Shown here in pieces: positions 1 through 8,050 of a DNA stretch of 64,000 bases; within the stretch, counting starts at the first letter, position 1, and the number at the start of each line of letters is the position of its first letter. This DNA is from a bacterium (GTDB lineage Bacteria > Planctomycetota > Planctomycetia > Pirellulales > Pirellulaceae): positions 1-64,000 of the forward strand of contig JAUIGN010000002.1 of NCBI GenBank assembly GCA_030430075.1, given 5' to 3'. The notes under the pieces were generated by a model. That model searched no databases. It was not told where the DNA came from and was given only the letters and a program-made list of their open reading frames with translations. Made by a program: the position numbers and the translations under genes.

Positions 1-2
1 AA

Positions 3-125
3 AATCGAAAAAACGATCACCCACCGGGTTGGCAAGTCATCTGGGAAGGATGGAAGGAACTACTCCCCATGGTCATCGGATACGACGTTGCAAAAACAAA
101 GTACAAGAAATGTGGCCAAACCTAA
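3..125 (+). mobile_element. IS4-family (Tn5-like) transposase, C-terminal fragment
   Basis: The first bases of the window are the last 40 codons of an open frame that began upstream of the window and stops at TAA 123-125. The peptide contains PPGWQVIWEGWKELLPMVIG followed by a short charged tail. This matches the C-terminal helix of IS4/IS50 DDE transposases; Tn5 transposase has the equivalent LWEGWEALQ...DGFLAAK. Only the C-terminus is present, so catalytic residues and full length cannot be judged. The right end of the element must lie between about 126 and 140, because the cytochrome reading frame on the other strand leaves its family pattern there. No inverted repeat can be assigned without the other end. 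The family call is a recognition from a short segment. Confidence 0.72.
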
Positions 126-1551
126 GCTCTAGAGAGGGCCGTTGAGGGCCCATCGTTTCATGCAGCATCACGTAGGCGGCGCCCAGCGTCGCGTGATCCG
201 GCCGTACGGTGGGCCAGGCGCTGACAAGCTGGACGTTCGAGGCATTCGACAAGAGCGTGGTGGCGCTGCGATCGATCACTTCCTGAGCGGGGCGCTCCCG
301 CAAAATGGCGTGATCGGTAAAGACCAGATGGATCCCTTCCAACGACGAACGCTGCGGCATGTGACAGGCAACGCAATTCGAATCGCCGTCAGGCGTTTCC
401 TCACGCCTACGATCGCAGGACTCAGGCAGGTGGCAAGTGGCGCACTTGCTGTTGTAATGCGCGGCGGAAAAATCCGCGGTCGGACGGTGGGGATCGTGGC
501 ACAAGGTGCAGGTCAACGCTCCGTCACTCGCCGTATAGCAGCGGCTCCGCAGCATCCGCGCACCGTGGCTGGCAACCCCCAATCTCGTAGCGTCCCCCGA
601 GTCAACGAGGAAGTCGTGGCGATCGTCAAGCAGCCGCTCGCCAGGCGGAAGTTGGAGCGGCACCTCGGTCGACGCATACACCGTGGCATCTCCCTGCAGG
701 TGACACTGCAGGCAAACGTCATTGGCCGCACCGGGCGACATCTCGACGGTCGCCGCCAACGATGGGCTCGGCACCGCAGCCGGGTCGTCCGTCGCCGTCG
801 ATACGCCACCCCCCGTTGCCGCATCGGCCGCCGACCAGTAGACAACATGCGACTCGGTCTGGCCATGGCACCGCTGGCAGGTGATTCCCGCTCCAACGGG
901 CGCGTCATATCGATTCGCGGTTGGGCTTTGGTGGACCGCCGTCGCGCCATGGCAGGAGAGACATCCGGGCGTGATCGGACGGTCGAACCGATGATTGTGC
1001 AGTTCGAACCCGGGATTCATGCGCCATGCCTGGTCGTGGCGAAACCAGGCGGCCGGCATCTGCGTGAGGTAGCCGTTCTCGGTCGTCACCGCCGCGGTGG
1101 CGTGTTTCCCCGAGCCAATCAGATAGGTCGCGTGACGGCGAAGTTGGTGGGACGGGCGGTCCGCCCGCGACTCGATCTGTTCAATGCCGGCATCGGTTGC
1201 CCGAATGTGGTACCGATAGCCGGCAGCGTGATCAACAACATCCGCCGTGCCGCGAACCCCCGGGGCCACGCCCGCGGCAACGGCACGCCACGTTTGCGAC
1301 ATGCCGCTCCGCGCGTAGCTGGCGACGATCTCAGCGTGACACGCGATGCACTCACGACTGTCGTTCGGCGACCACGTCGACGGCTGCCCCAAGCTCGGCT
1401 GCGGCACGTCGTCAACGTCCGGAGATGCCGCCGGCACAGGATTGACCGTCGGCACCGGTGTGCGTGCCAACTTCACCACGGCCACGATGCCGGCAACGCC
1501 CAGCACCGCGGCCAACGCGCCGGCCGCCTTAGTCCTGGAGTTTAAGATCAA
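73..1551 (-). CDS. Multihaem cytochrome c (seven CxxCH), 3' end truncated by IS insertion
   Basis: The protein has an N-terminal membrane anchor (about residues 8-28) and seven CxxCH haem sites at residues 68, 197, 225, 280, 348, 370 and 393, so it should be an exported electron-transfer protein. Related planctomycete multihaem proteins usually continue into a TPR region; here the frame runs only to GAAYVMLHETMGPQ (about residue 470) and then enters the IS4 element, ending in about 20 unrelated residues read antisense to the transposase. All haem sites are retained, so partial function is possible. The start is uncertain: the first candidate is TTG at 1551, which overlaps the 3' end of the upstream lipoprotein gene by 23 nt, suggesting translational coupling. 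The C-terminal loss is inferred from family knowledge and the junction, not from alignment. Confidence 0.75.
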   Translation of the reverse strand: MILNSRTKAAGALAAVLGVAGIVAVVKLARTPVPTVNPVPAASPDVDDVPQPSLGQPSTWSPNDSRECIACHAEIVASYARSGMSQTWRAVAAGVAPGVRGTADVVDHAAGYRYHIRATDAGIEQIESRADRPSHQLRRHATYLIGSGKHATAAVTTENGYLTQMPAAWFRHDQAWRMNPGFELHNHRFDRPITPGCLSCHGATAVHQSPTANRYDAPVGAGITCQRCHGQTESHVVYWSAADAATGGGVSTATDDPAAVPSPSLAATVEMSPGAANDVCLQCHLQGDATVYASTEVPLQLPPGERLLDDRHDFLVDSGDATRLGVASHGARMLRSRCYTASDGALTCTLCHDPHRPTADFSAAHYNSKCATCHLPESCDRRREETPDGDSNCVACHMPQRSSLEGIHLVFTDHAILRERPAQEVIDRSATTLLSNASNVQLVSAWPTVRPDHATLGAAYVMLHETMGPQRPSLELRFGHISCTLFLQRRIR

Positions 1552-1999
1552 GCTCGGTCTCGCCGTCGTTGATGAGCGCCGTCAACTTGGTCGTCGCCGG
1601 GTCTCCGTAACCGAGCGGAATCGGGGGCTTTTGACCCATGCCAAATTCGGCGCCGGGGAGCCCCAACTCGTCCCCACCCGCCGACTCGTCCGGAAAAACC
1701 TGAACCGTGACCTTGTAGTTGCCCGGCGCGGCGCCGTCGTTCGGCTTAAACGAAGTCAGTTGAAACGTGCCATCAGGCTGAATCTGGCCAGTGGCACCGT
1801 AACCTTCGCCCTCGGGAATGAGCGCGATCGTTCCCGATTTCAGTGGCTCGCCGTTGTAAGAGATCTTGCCGGTCACCTTGACCGTTTTGGGATTGCTGTC
1901 GCCGCATCCGATCGCCACGACGGTAGCGAGCAACAGACAGAGTGTCGCGCCGGCAACAACAGGGCGACGAATGATGGTTGGCGAATTTTTCCAATTCAC
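1529..1999 (-). CDS. Small lipoprotein with carboxypeptidase-regulatory-like fold
   Basis: A 156-residue protein starting at GTG 1999 behind GGAGG with an 8-nt spacer; longer in-frame upstream sequence lacks a comparable ribosome site. The leader has a hydrophobic stretch ending in VVAIGC, a lipobox with Cys near residue 32. The rest (VTGKISYNGEPLKSGTIALIPEG...) resembles the beta-sandwich carboxypeptidase-regulatory-like lipoproteins common in planctomycetes. No catalytic motif is visible. It ends inside the start of the multihaem cytochrome gene, so the two are probably co-transcribed. The function is unknown; a periplasmic structural or binding role is an inference. Confidence 0.75.
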   Translation of the reverse strand: MNWKNSPTIIRRPVVAGATLCLLLATVVAIGCGDSNPKTVKVTGKISYNGEPLKSGTIALIPEGEGYGATGQIQPDGTFQLTSFKPNDGAAPGNYKVTVQVFPDESAGGDELGLPGAEFGMGQKPPIPLGYGDPATTKLTALINDGETELDLKLQD

Positions 2000-2430
2000 G
2001 AGGAGATCCTCCAGTTGTAGTGACGCGCGTCCATCGGTTGAGACCGCGCGGATCGTGTTGAGTGAGCTTCTTGCGATGCCGTCCATGCGGTCTGACCGGA
2101 TGGTTGCGCTGCCTGCCGCGCGGGAGGCGGACGAGCCGCTTCCCAGCGGAGTCAGGAAACTGCAGATGCCCGCTTCTGTTCGCGGCACACGGTTGGCGAG
2201 GTTGGATTCAGAACGTCACTGGGCAATCCCGCCAAACCTGTCGCGCCGACAATCGACATTCCGCCGGTGCGTTGAAGCCGGCCAGCACGACAGTTTGGCG
2301 AATTCGCCTTCCCGGACCACCTCAATCGATCGCCAGCGCGGCCCACGGTCGACCGCTCCGCCGCGTGGGAGGCCCGGCGTCAGCGAACCAACGTCCAGAG
2401 CGTTCAGGTTTCGGCGTTGGCCACGCCGCG
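2000..2430. other. Gene-free stretch, 431 nt
   Basis: Lies between the DUF1559 stop and the lipoprotein start, both read leftwards. It should hold the promoter of the lipoprotein/cytochrome pair. No convincing coding sequence, RNA gene, tandem repeat or terminator was seen. Confidence 0.5.
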
Positions 2431-3357
2431 TTAGGGATTGTTAAACCCACCAGTCGGGAGTGCATCGGCCATGTGGCCGAGTTGAACGTAGGTGTTGAAA
2501 TCCATGGTCTCGGCGAGGAAGTGAACGCTTCCATCACCCATGGCAGCCTCCACGCCGCCCGGGTGCAGGCTGATGGCACCGTACTTGATTCCACCCTGTT
2601 CGGCCGGATTCGGTGTCGGCCACGTCTTGCGGGCCTGGTTGATGGGGTAACGTGTCACAATCCAGGCACCGTTGCCCGCCGCCCAGGAACACCAGGGCGA
2701 CCAACTCGGGGATCGCTCGCCCAACATCATGACGTTGGAAGTGCCATCGAGCATATCGCGAAATTTAACACCCTGACACGGGCTCCGTTCGAACACCCCG
2801 TCGGGCGGGCAGGTGTCGAACCACCAGCCCTGGTAGCCCATATAAGTTGTGATTCCGGCCGGTCCGCCTTGGCTCACAGGCTGAGTCGGACTTGGCTCGG
2901 CCGGCCACGCCCACCAGCGGGCCAGATTGTTGCGAACCGCTTGTGTCGGATCGGATGGGCAGAGGAGGGTGGGGATGACGGCTTGGATGCGGCCCCAGTT
3001 GGTATTGATGTCGGTGGGCGTCCCGTCCTTGAGCGAGCGGTTGAAATCCAGCGTGTCGTGTAGCGGCTGCTGCTCCAGGAAGGGTAGCACCTTGGCAATC
3101 CAGCTAAACCCGTTGGTCGGCAGCTGCGGGCGCGGGTCGCGATGATTGGCGCTGGTGGGAAACACCTTGTACGTATCATGATAGTTATGAACGGAGAGTG
3201 CCAACTGCTTGAGATTGTTGTTGCAGGACATTCTGCGCGCGGCCTCGCGTGCAGACTGAACCGCCGGCAACAGCAATGCAACCAGGATTCCGATGATCGC
3301 TATCACGACGAGCAATTCGACGAGGGTGAACCCTGAGTCTCGTTTTCGCCTGAACAT
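2431..3357 (-). CDS. DUF1559 prepilin-like protein
   Basis: A 308-residue protein of the DUF1559 family, which is massively expanded in Planctomycetes. It begins with a type IV prepilin signal: basic MFRRKRDSG, then FTLVELLVVIAIIGILVALLLP, so prepilin peptidase would cleave after Gly9 and methylate Phe10. The conserved SAREAARRMSCNNNLKQLALSVHNYHDT segment follows, and the C-terminal region has the typical LHPGGVEAAMGDGSVHFLAE motif. The start is supported by AGGAGA five bases upstream of ATG. The product is likely a pseudopilin-like surface or periplasmic protein; its role is not established. The nearest gene upstream on the same strand is the LRR membrane protein, 120 nt away. Confidence 0.93.
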   Translation of the reverse strand: MFRRKRDSGFTLVELLVVIAIIGILVALLLPAVQSAREAARRMSCNNNLKQLALSVHNYHDTYKVFPTSANHRDPRPQLPTNGFSWIAKVLPFLEQQPLHDTLDFNRSLKDGTPTDINTNWGRIQAVIPTLLCPSDPTQAVRNNLARWWAWPAEPSPTQPVSQGGPAGITTYMGYQGWWFDTCPPDGVFERSPCQGVKFRDMLDGTSNVMMLGERSPSWSPWCSWAAGNGAWIVTRYPINQARKTWPTPNPAEQGGIKYGAISLHPGGVEAAMGDGSVHFLAETMDFNTYVQLGHMADALPTGGFNNP

Positions 3358-3477
3358 GTCTGTCTCCTAACTTAGTAAAGAAAAAGAATAACGACGATTC
3401 TAGAAACAGAGAGGGACTTCAGCTCACGGCAGGCCTGCCCCCTGCGAGCGATGCCAGGCAGTTGCAGTGTTACTCGG

Positions 3478-4290
3478 TTACTCGTCGGGCTCCCAGATCA
3501 TGCATTTGGGAAGCACCTTGTGCAGTTCTTCCAGAGCCGGACGAGTGACGGCCGTGTTGTAGACTTTCAGCACCTCCAGGTTCTTTAAACCCTTCAAGTG
3601 TTCGATCCCTTCGTCCGTAATCTTGGTATCGACGCAAGAAAGCTCTTTCAACGTGATCACACCACTTAAATGAGCCAGACCGGCGTCGGTAATATTCGCC
3701 CCGTCAAGGAACAGATGTTCCAACATGGGAATTTGGGCGACATGCTTAAGGCCTTCGTCCGAAATCGGCGTATTACTTAGCGACAAGACCCCCAGGCTCG
3801 AGAAGTCCCCCAACTGCTCCAGGCCTTCGTCCGTCACCTTCGTATCCGCCAAGTGCAACGTATAGAGGTTCGGCAGCCCCTTGAGATGCTGCAGTCCCGC
3901 CGAGGTCACGCCCGATCCTGCCAGTTCCAGTTTCTGCAGGGAACGCAGGCCAGCCAGGATTGGCAAGTCGTTATCCGTGACGGTCGGACTGCGCATGTAA
4001 ACGTCGGTCACCTCTTGGGCATACTCGTCGCCAAAGATCTGCGCGACACCTGGGATCAATATCGGCTGCGTCCGCGCTGGAGCATTCATCTTCTTGAGGG
4101 CCACGATGGCATTCCGCTGGGCGACTTGGCGAGGAACGTAGACCACCGCCAACGCCAGCAACACCAGGGGAATCAGTAAGAGGACACGCCCGCGAAAGTG
4201 AAACCACTTGGTTCCGGAACCAGACGGCGACTCAACCGGGGTCTCAGATTCGACCGTGGGCGTGTTGGTTGTCGCGGATTGTTCGACCAC
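3478..4290 (-). CDS. LRR membrane-anchored protein
   Basis: A 270-residue protein if started at GTG 4290, which has AAGGAG six bases upstream; an upstream in-frame extension has no ribosome site and a different composition. A Pro/Ser/Thr-rich N-terminal tail of about 35 residues precedes one transmembrane helix (LLLIPLVLLALAVVYV), so the bulk probably faces the periplasm. From about residue 100 there are roughly six 24-residue leucine-rich repeats of the pattern LxxLxLxxTxITDxGLxxLxxL, ending in a short Glu/Asp tail. These repeats normally bind proteins; no enzyme domain is present. The partner is unknown. Confidence 0.85.
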   Translation of the reverse strand: MVEQSATTNTPTVESETPVESPSGSGTKWFHFRGRVLLLIPLVLLALAVVYVPRQVAQRNAIVALKKMNAPARTQPILIPGVAQIFGDEYAQEVTDVYMRSPTVTDNDLPILAGLRSLQKLELAGSGVTSAGLQHLKGLPNLYTLHLADTKVTDEGLEQLGDFSSLGVLSLSNTPISDEGLKHVAQIPMLEHLFLDGANITDAGLAHLSGVITLKELSCVDTKITDEGIEHLKGLKNLEVLKVYNTAVTRPALEELHKVLPKCMIWEPDE

Positions 4291-4833
4291 ATTCGGCTCC
4301 TTGTAAGTTCCACAGGGCCATTTGCGGGAAGTATAAGCCCTACCGATGGCCGGGTGCAAGAAAAATCTCAGCCACGTCTTGAGCGTTCGCTTACCACCGA
4401 CGGCCGGAGATCGCCAAGAGCACGAAGCTGACCGCCTGCTAACGCCTGATCGTCGCGGGAGTAAACGCGGGCCGGCCGCATCAACCGGCATGGCCCGCGC
4501 CTTGCCGCCGCGGGAAACGAGATGCAAAAGACTGCGTGGAACACCACGCAGTTGGCGTCTGCGAATTTTGCTGAAGCGTATCCGGTTCGGCAAGGCGAGC
4601 AAAACGCTGAGTAGACTGACCGGTTGTCGTCATGCGGTTTCACCACCGCCCTGGCGGTTTACGCACCCGGACAAGAAGTCCGACGAATCACGTCAGGCGA
4701 CAAAGCAAGCAGCGACAAAGCAAGCAGCGGTACGGCGGCAAACGACACGGCGGCCGACCCGGGGCGAGAGACACAACGGCGCGACCCGCGGACGCGAGAC
4801 CGAGTCCGCGGGTGCGCGTCGTGCGGTTGCGGC
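4291..4833. other. Gene-free stretch, 543 nt, with a short direct repeat
   Basis: Lies between the LRR gene start and the stop of the TlpA-like gene. The only structure seen is a 15-bp direct duplication of GCGACAAAGCAAGCA at about 4697-4726. No protein-like frame or RNA gene was recognised. Confidence 0.5.
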
Positions 4834-5925
4834 TTACGATTCGCTCGCCTTACCCTCTTTCAGCAAGGTATCCACGGCTTGATCCATGGCATCGCCGCGC
4901 ACATTCTTGTAGCGAATGACGCCCTTCTGGTCGAGCACATAGATGGTTGGCCATCCACGGACATTCCAGCGGGAGGCAATCGGTCCCGAGGTCGTGCCGC
5001 CGTCCCAGAAGGAACGCCACGTAATATTGTCGCGTTTCATCGCGGCCAGGACTCTTTCTTTGGGATCGCTGTTCACTCCGATCAGTGCGAAGGGTTCATT
5101 GGCGAGCCTCTTCACGAGCGACCGCTCGTGCGGGTACATCGCCCGGCAGGGACCTCACCAATCACCCCAAAAGTCGATCACCACGACTTTGCCCCGGTAG
5201 TCGCTCAACTTGAACTCGACACCGTCCACGTCCTCGCCGACGATCTCGGGCGCCAGCTTGCCGATCCGCAAATGCTCGAAGGCGAACAGTTCATTGTCGA
5301 CCAGGTCGGCCAGCGTTCCCCGTTCCTGACCTCCCGGATAGACCAACTTCACATCGCCGTAGTCGCGCGTGATGCGCTCCATCAACGGTTTGACCTTGGC
5401 GACGTTCGCTTCCGTCAGTTGTCGGCCTTTGGCCTTGGACATCTGAAAATACAATGCGACGCCTTGTACCGAGCGACTCTCGGATTCATCGACCAGCTTG
5501 GCCAGCGTCGCTTCGTCGTTTGCCCACATGCTGACCGCCTGGGCGAACGCATCCTGATCGCGGTAGTCGGCCAGCAGGGTCTGCTTGGCCTGGTCGGCAA
5601 GTTCCTTACCGGCCGGAGTGCGTCCCGCCAGTGAGCAGGCCATCACCAGGGGCTCGATCGCAGCCGGGGTACCGGCGTGTGCCTTGGCGAGATCCTGAAA
5701 TTTCTCGGCGAACGTTTTCGACAACTCGGGCAACCGCTTGGAAACGATCTCCTGCTTCTTCTGGGGATCTTTCTCCGCACGGTAGTCGGCAACGACCTCC
5801 TGAAAGGCCTCGTTGTACTCCTCGTTGATCGCTTTGATTTTCGCGGCGACATCATCGTCGGCCCGCAACGGCGGTACCAAGAGAGTCGCCATCAAGGCGA
5901 TCGGGAACATGATTCGTCGGTTCAT
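4834..5925 (-). CDS. TlpA-like thioredoxin-fold protein with in-frame TGA at the active site (candidate selenoprotein)
   Basis: Two adjacent frames are one gene interrupted by a single TGA at 5155-5157, with no frame change. Read through, it encodes 363 residues: signal peptide (MNRRIMFPIALMATLLVPPLRA), a helical domain (about 25-215), then a TlpA/AhpC-TSA-like thioredoxin domain starting at IGKLAPEIVGEDVDG. The TGA is codon 257 and falls exactly where the first redox cysteine belongs: FWGDW-TGA-GPCRAMYPHE, family form WCGPC. Downstream the fold is intact, including the cis-proline region GWPTIYVLDQKG. An 18-nt hairpin 24 nt after the TGA fits a bacterial SECIS. The start is ATG 5925 behind GAGGTG. 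The likely role is an exported thiol (selenol) oxidoreductase. Alternatives are a nonsense mutation or base-call error (TGC or TGT to TGA). Confidence 0.78.
5113..5130 (-). promoter_or_regulatory. Candidate bacterial SECIS hairpin
   Basis: On the coding strand CACGAGCGGTCGCTCGTG forms a perfect 7-bp stem (CACGAGC/GCTCGTG) with the four-base loop GGUC. The stem begins 24 nt after the in-frame TGA (5155-5157), putting the loop 31 nt from it. Bacterial SECIS elements are known to sit within about 16-37 nt of UGA and to carry a G in the first two loop positions; the E. coli fdhF loop also contains GGUC. Chance hairpins are common in GC-rich coding sequence, so this is supportive only. Confidence 0.5.
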
Positions 5926-6258
5926 CGGACACACCTCACATGAAAAAGATTCTGGATCGTGACTGCCGCGACACGCAGGTCCTGCTCCCGCTTTTATAAC
6001 CGATCCACCGCGGCTCGTCGCAGGAAAAGGCGAAACGGCCGTCAAGCGGACCGCCACGATCAGGCGCAGCAGGGGGTACCGATGCCGGTGCTCCAGGTCT
6101 CGCCGTGCGCCGGCCCCATGCTTCCTGCACGATGGTTAGTTTCCCGGCAACCAACCGCACGCTTGTCACGGTTTGAATGGCATGGACCATTTGCGGGGTT
6201 GGCTTGTAAACTGTGTGGCTTGACCAATCCCCCGAATCCGTGAAGGAATGCGACGAAA
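5926..6258. other. Divergent intergenic region, 333 nt
   Basis: Separates the leftward TlpA-like gene from rightward glyQS and should hold both promoters. No T-box-like element, RNA gene or repeat was recognised. Confidence 0.5.
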
Positions 6259-7950
6259 ATGCAAATGGAAAAACTTGTTTCGCTCTGCAAACGGCGAGGT
6301 TTCTTGTTTCAGTCGAGCGAAATCTACGGCGGCCTCCAGGGGTTTTGGGATTATGGACCGCTGGGCGTCGAACTGAAGCGGAACGTCAAGGAGGCCTGGT
6401 GGCGCGACATGGTCAATGCTCACGACGACCTCACGGCTCCGGCAGGCGCCCCGTCACCCTATGAGATGACCGGCCTGGATTGCACAATCATCATGCACCC
6501 CCAGGTATGGAAATGCTCGGGCCACTACGACCTGTTTCACGACCACATGGTCGATTGTCGAGAGACCAAGAAGCGGTATCGCCACGATCAGGTGCGTGGC
6601 CGCTGGGTGGAAGCGAAGGATCAAAAGGTCTTCGTGACCACGATGGCGGCAATCGAGGACGAGCAAGCCGATGTCCAGGCCCGGGCCCTCAAGTTCTTTC
6701 ATTTGCGTGCCAAGCATGCCGACCAGTTGAAGTGGGTCGGCGACTTTCTCGCCTTGCCGGAAGTCGACGACATGAGCCAGGTGCTCGGCCCGGACGCCAA
6801 GTCGCTGGATACGCTCACCGCCCCGCGCGAATTCAACTTGATGTTCAAAACGACAATCGGCGCCCTGGGCGGGGAGGACGACGTCTCGTTTCTGCGGCCG
6901 GAAACCGCCCAAGGCATCTTCGTCAACTTCAAGAATGTGCTTGACAGCAGCCGCGTCAAGATACCGTTCGGCATCGCCCAGGCGGGCAAGAGTTTTCGAA
7001 ACGAGATTACGCCTCGCAATTTCACCTTCCGCTCGCGCGAATTCGAACAGATGGAAATCGAATTCTTCTGCCACCCGGACACGTCCCATGCCTGGTACCA
7101 GTACTGGCGCGACCGCCGCATGCAGTGGTACACGGACATGGGATTGGCGGGCGAACGGCTGCGGCTGCGGGAACACGACCCCGACGAATTGAGCCATTAC
7201 TCGACCGGTACCGCCGACATCGAGTACGCCTTTCCGTTCCTGCCCGCAGGCGAATTTGGTGAATTGGAAGGGATCGCCCACCGAGGCGATTTCGACTTAC
7301 GGAGCCACATGGAAGGCAAGCTGGACGAAAAGAGTTCGCCGCTGGAAGTTCAATTGGGGCCGGACGGCAAACCAAAATGGCGGGGCAGCGGCAAGGACTT
7401 GTCGTACTTTGACGACGACGCCTGGGAACGCGACAAGGAACAACTGGGAATGAAGTCGTTCAAGGAATACCTCAAACAGAACAAAGACGCACCGCGTCCA
7501 GGCGCCCCCTATCAGTTTATTCCGCACGTCATCGAACCTTCGGCCGGCGCCGACCGGGCGACGCTGGCGTTCCTCTGCGAATCGTACGACGAAGATCAAG
7601 CGCCTGACGAAAAGGGAAAACTGCAGACGCGGACCGTGATGCGGTTTCATCCACGGTTGGCCCCCGTCAAAGCGGCCGTTTTTCCGTTGGTCAAGAAAGA
7701 CGGCATGCCCGAGTTGGCCAAGCAGGTGTACCGCAACCTCAAGGCCAACTTCAATGTCTTCTATGACGAAAAAGGGGCCGTCGGCCGACGTTACCGCCGG
7801 CAAGATGAAATCGGAACGCCGTTCTGCATCACCGTCGACGGACAAACACTGGACGATCAGACCGTCACCGTCCGGGACCGGGACTCGCTGGAACAATGGC
7901 GCGTCCGCATCGATGAGATCGTCGACGATCTGCGCCCGCGGCTGGTGTGA
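6259..7950 (+). CDS. glyQS: Glycyl-tRNA synthetase, dimeric class II type
   Basis: A 563-residue class II aminoacyl-tRNA synthetase that charges tRNA-Gly in the cytoplasm. It starts KLVSLCKRRGFLFQSSEIYGGLQGFWDYGPLG, the diagnostic N-terminus of the single-chain alpha2 GlyRS rather than the split GlyQ/GlyS type. Motif 2 is seen in SFRNEITPRNFTFRSREFEQMEIEFF and motif 3 around the ADRATLAFLCESYDED segment; the C-terminal anticodon-binding domain runs from FHPRLAPVKAAVFPLVKK to the end (DEIGTPFCITVDGQTLDDQTVTVRDRD). Two ATG codons lie six bases apart (6259, 6265); the first is used because AAGGA lies upstream. It stands alone, divergent from the TlpA-like gene. Confidence 0.97.
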   Translation: MQMEKLVSLCKRRGFLFQSSEIYGGLQGFWDYGPLGVELKRNVKEAWWRDMVNAHDDLTAPAGAPSPYEMTGLDCTIIMHPQVWKCSGHYDLFHDHMVDCRETKKRYRHDQVRGRWVEAKDQKVFVTTMAAIEDEQADVQARALKFFHLRAKHADQLKWVGDFLALPEVDDMSQVLGPDAKSLDTLTAPREFNLMFKTTIGALGGEDDVSFLRPETAQGIFVNFKNVLDSSRVKIPFGIAQAGKSFRNEITPRNFTFRSREFEQMEIEFFCHPDTSHAWYQYWRDRRMQWYTDMGLAGERLRLREHDPDELSHYSTGTADIEYAFPFLPAGEFGELEGIAHRGDFDLRSHMEGKLDEKSSPLEVQLGPDGKPKWRGSGKDLSYFDDDAWERDKEQLGMKSFKEYLKQNKDAPRPGAPYQFIPHVIEPSAGADRATLAFLCESYDEDQAPDEKGKLQTRTVMRFHPRLAPVKAAVFPLVKKDGMPELAKQVYRNLKANFNVFYDEKGAVGRRYRRQDEIGTPFCITVDGQTLDDQTVTVRDRDSLEQWRVRIDEIVDDLRPRLV

Positions 7951-8050
7951 TTGTCCGGCGACGTTGGCCGGAAGTGACCGTGGCCGGAAATGACGCTGGC
8001 GAGATGCGTCGTGCAACGGAACGGTACGAGGCCTTGATCCGGTCGCCCGC

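Noticed and set aside
142-1545. A 467-codon open frame antisense to the cytochrome gene
   Set aside because: Arg/His-rich shadow of a gene with seven clear CxxCH motifs on the other strand.
5139-5155. Explaining the split thioredoxin gene by a frameshift or two separate genes
   Set aside because: Both halves are in the same frame and only one codon (TGA) interrupts the conserved WxGPC motif; neither half alone is a complete fold.
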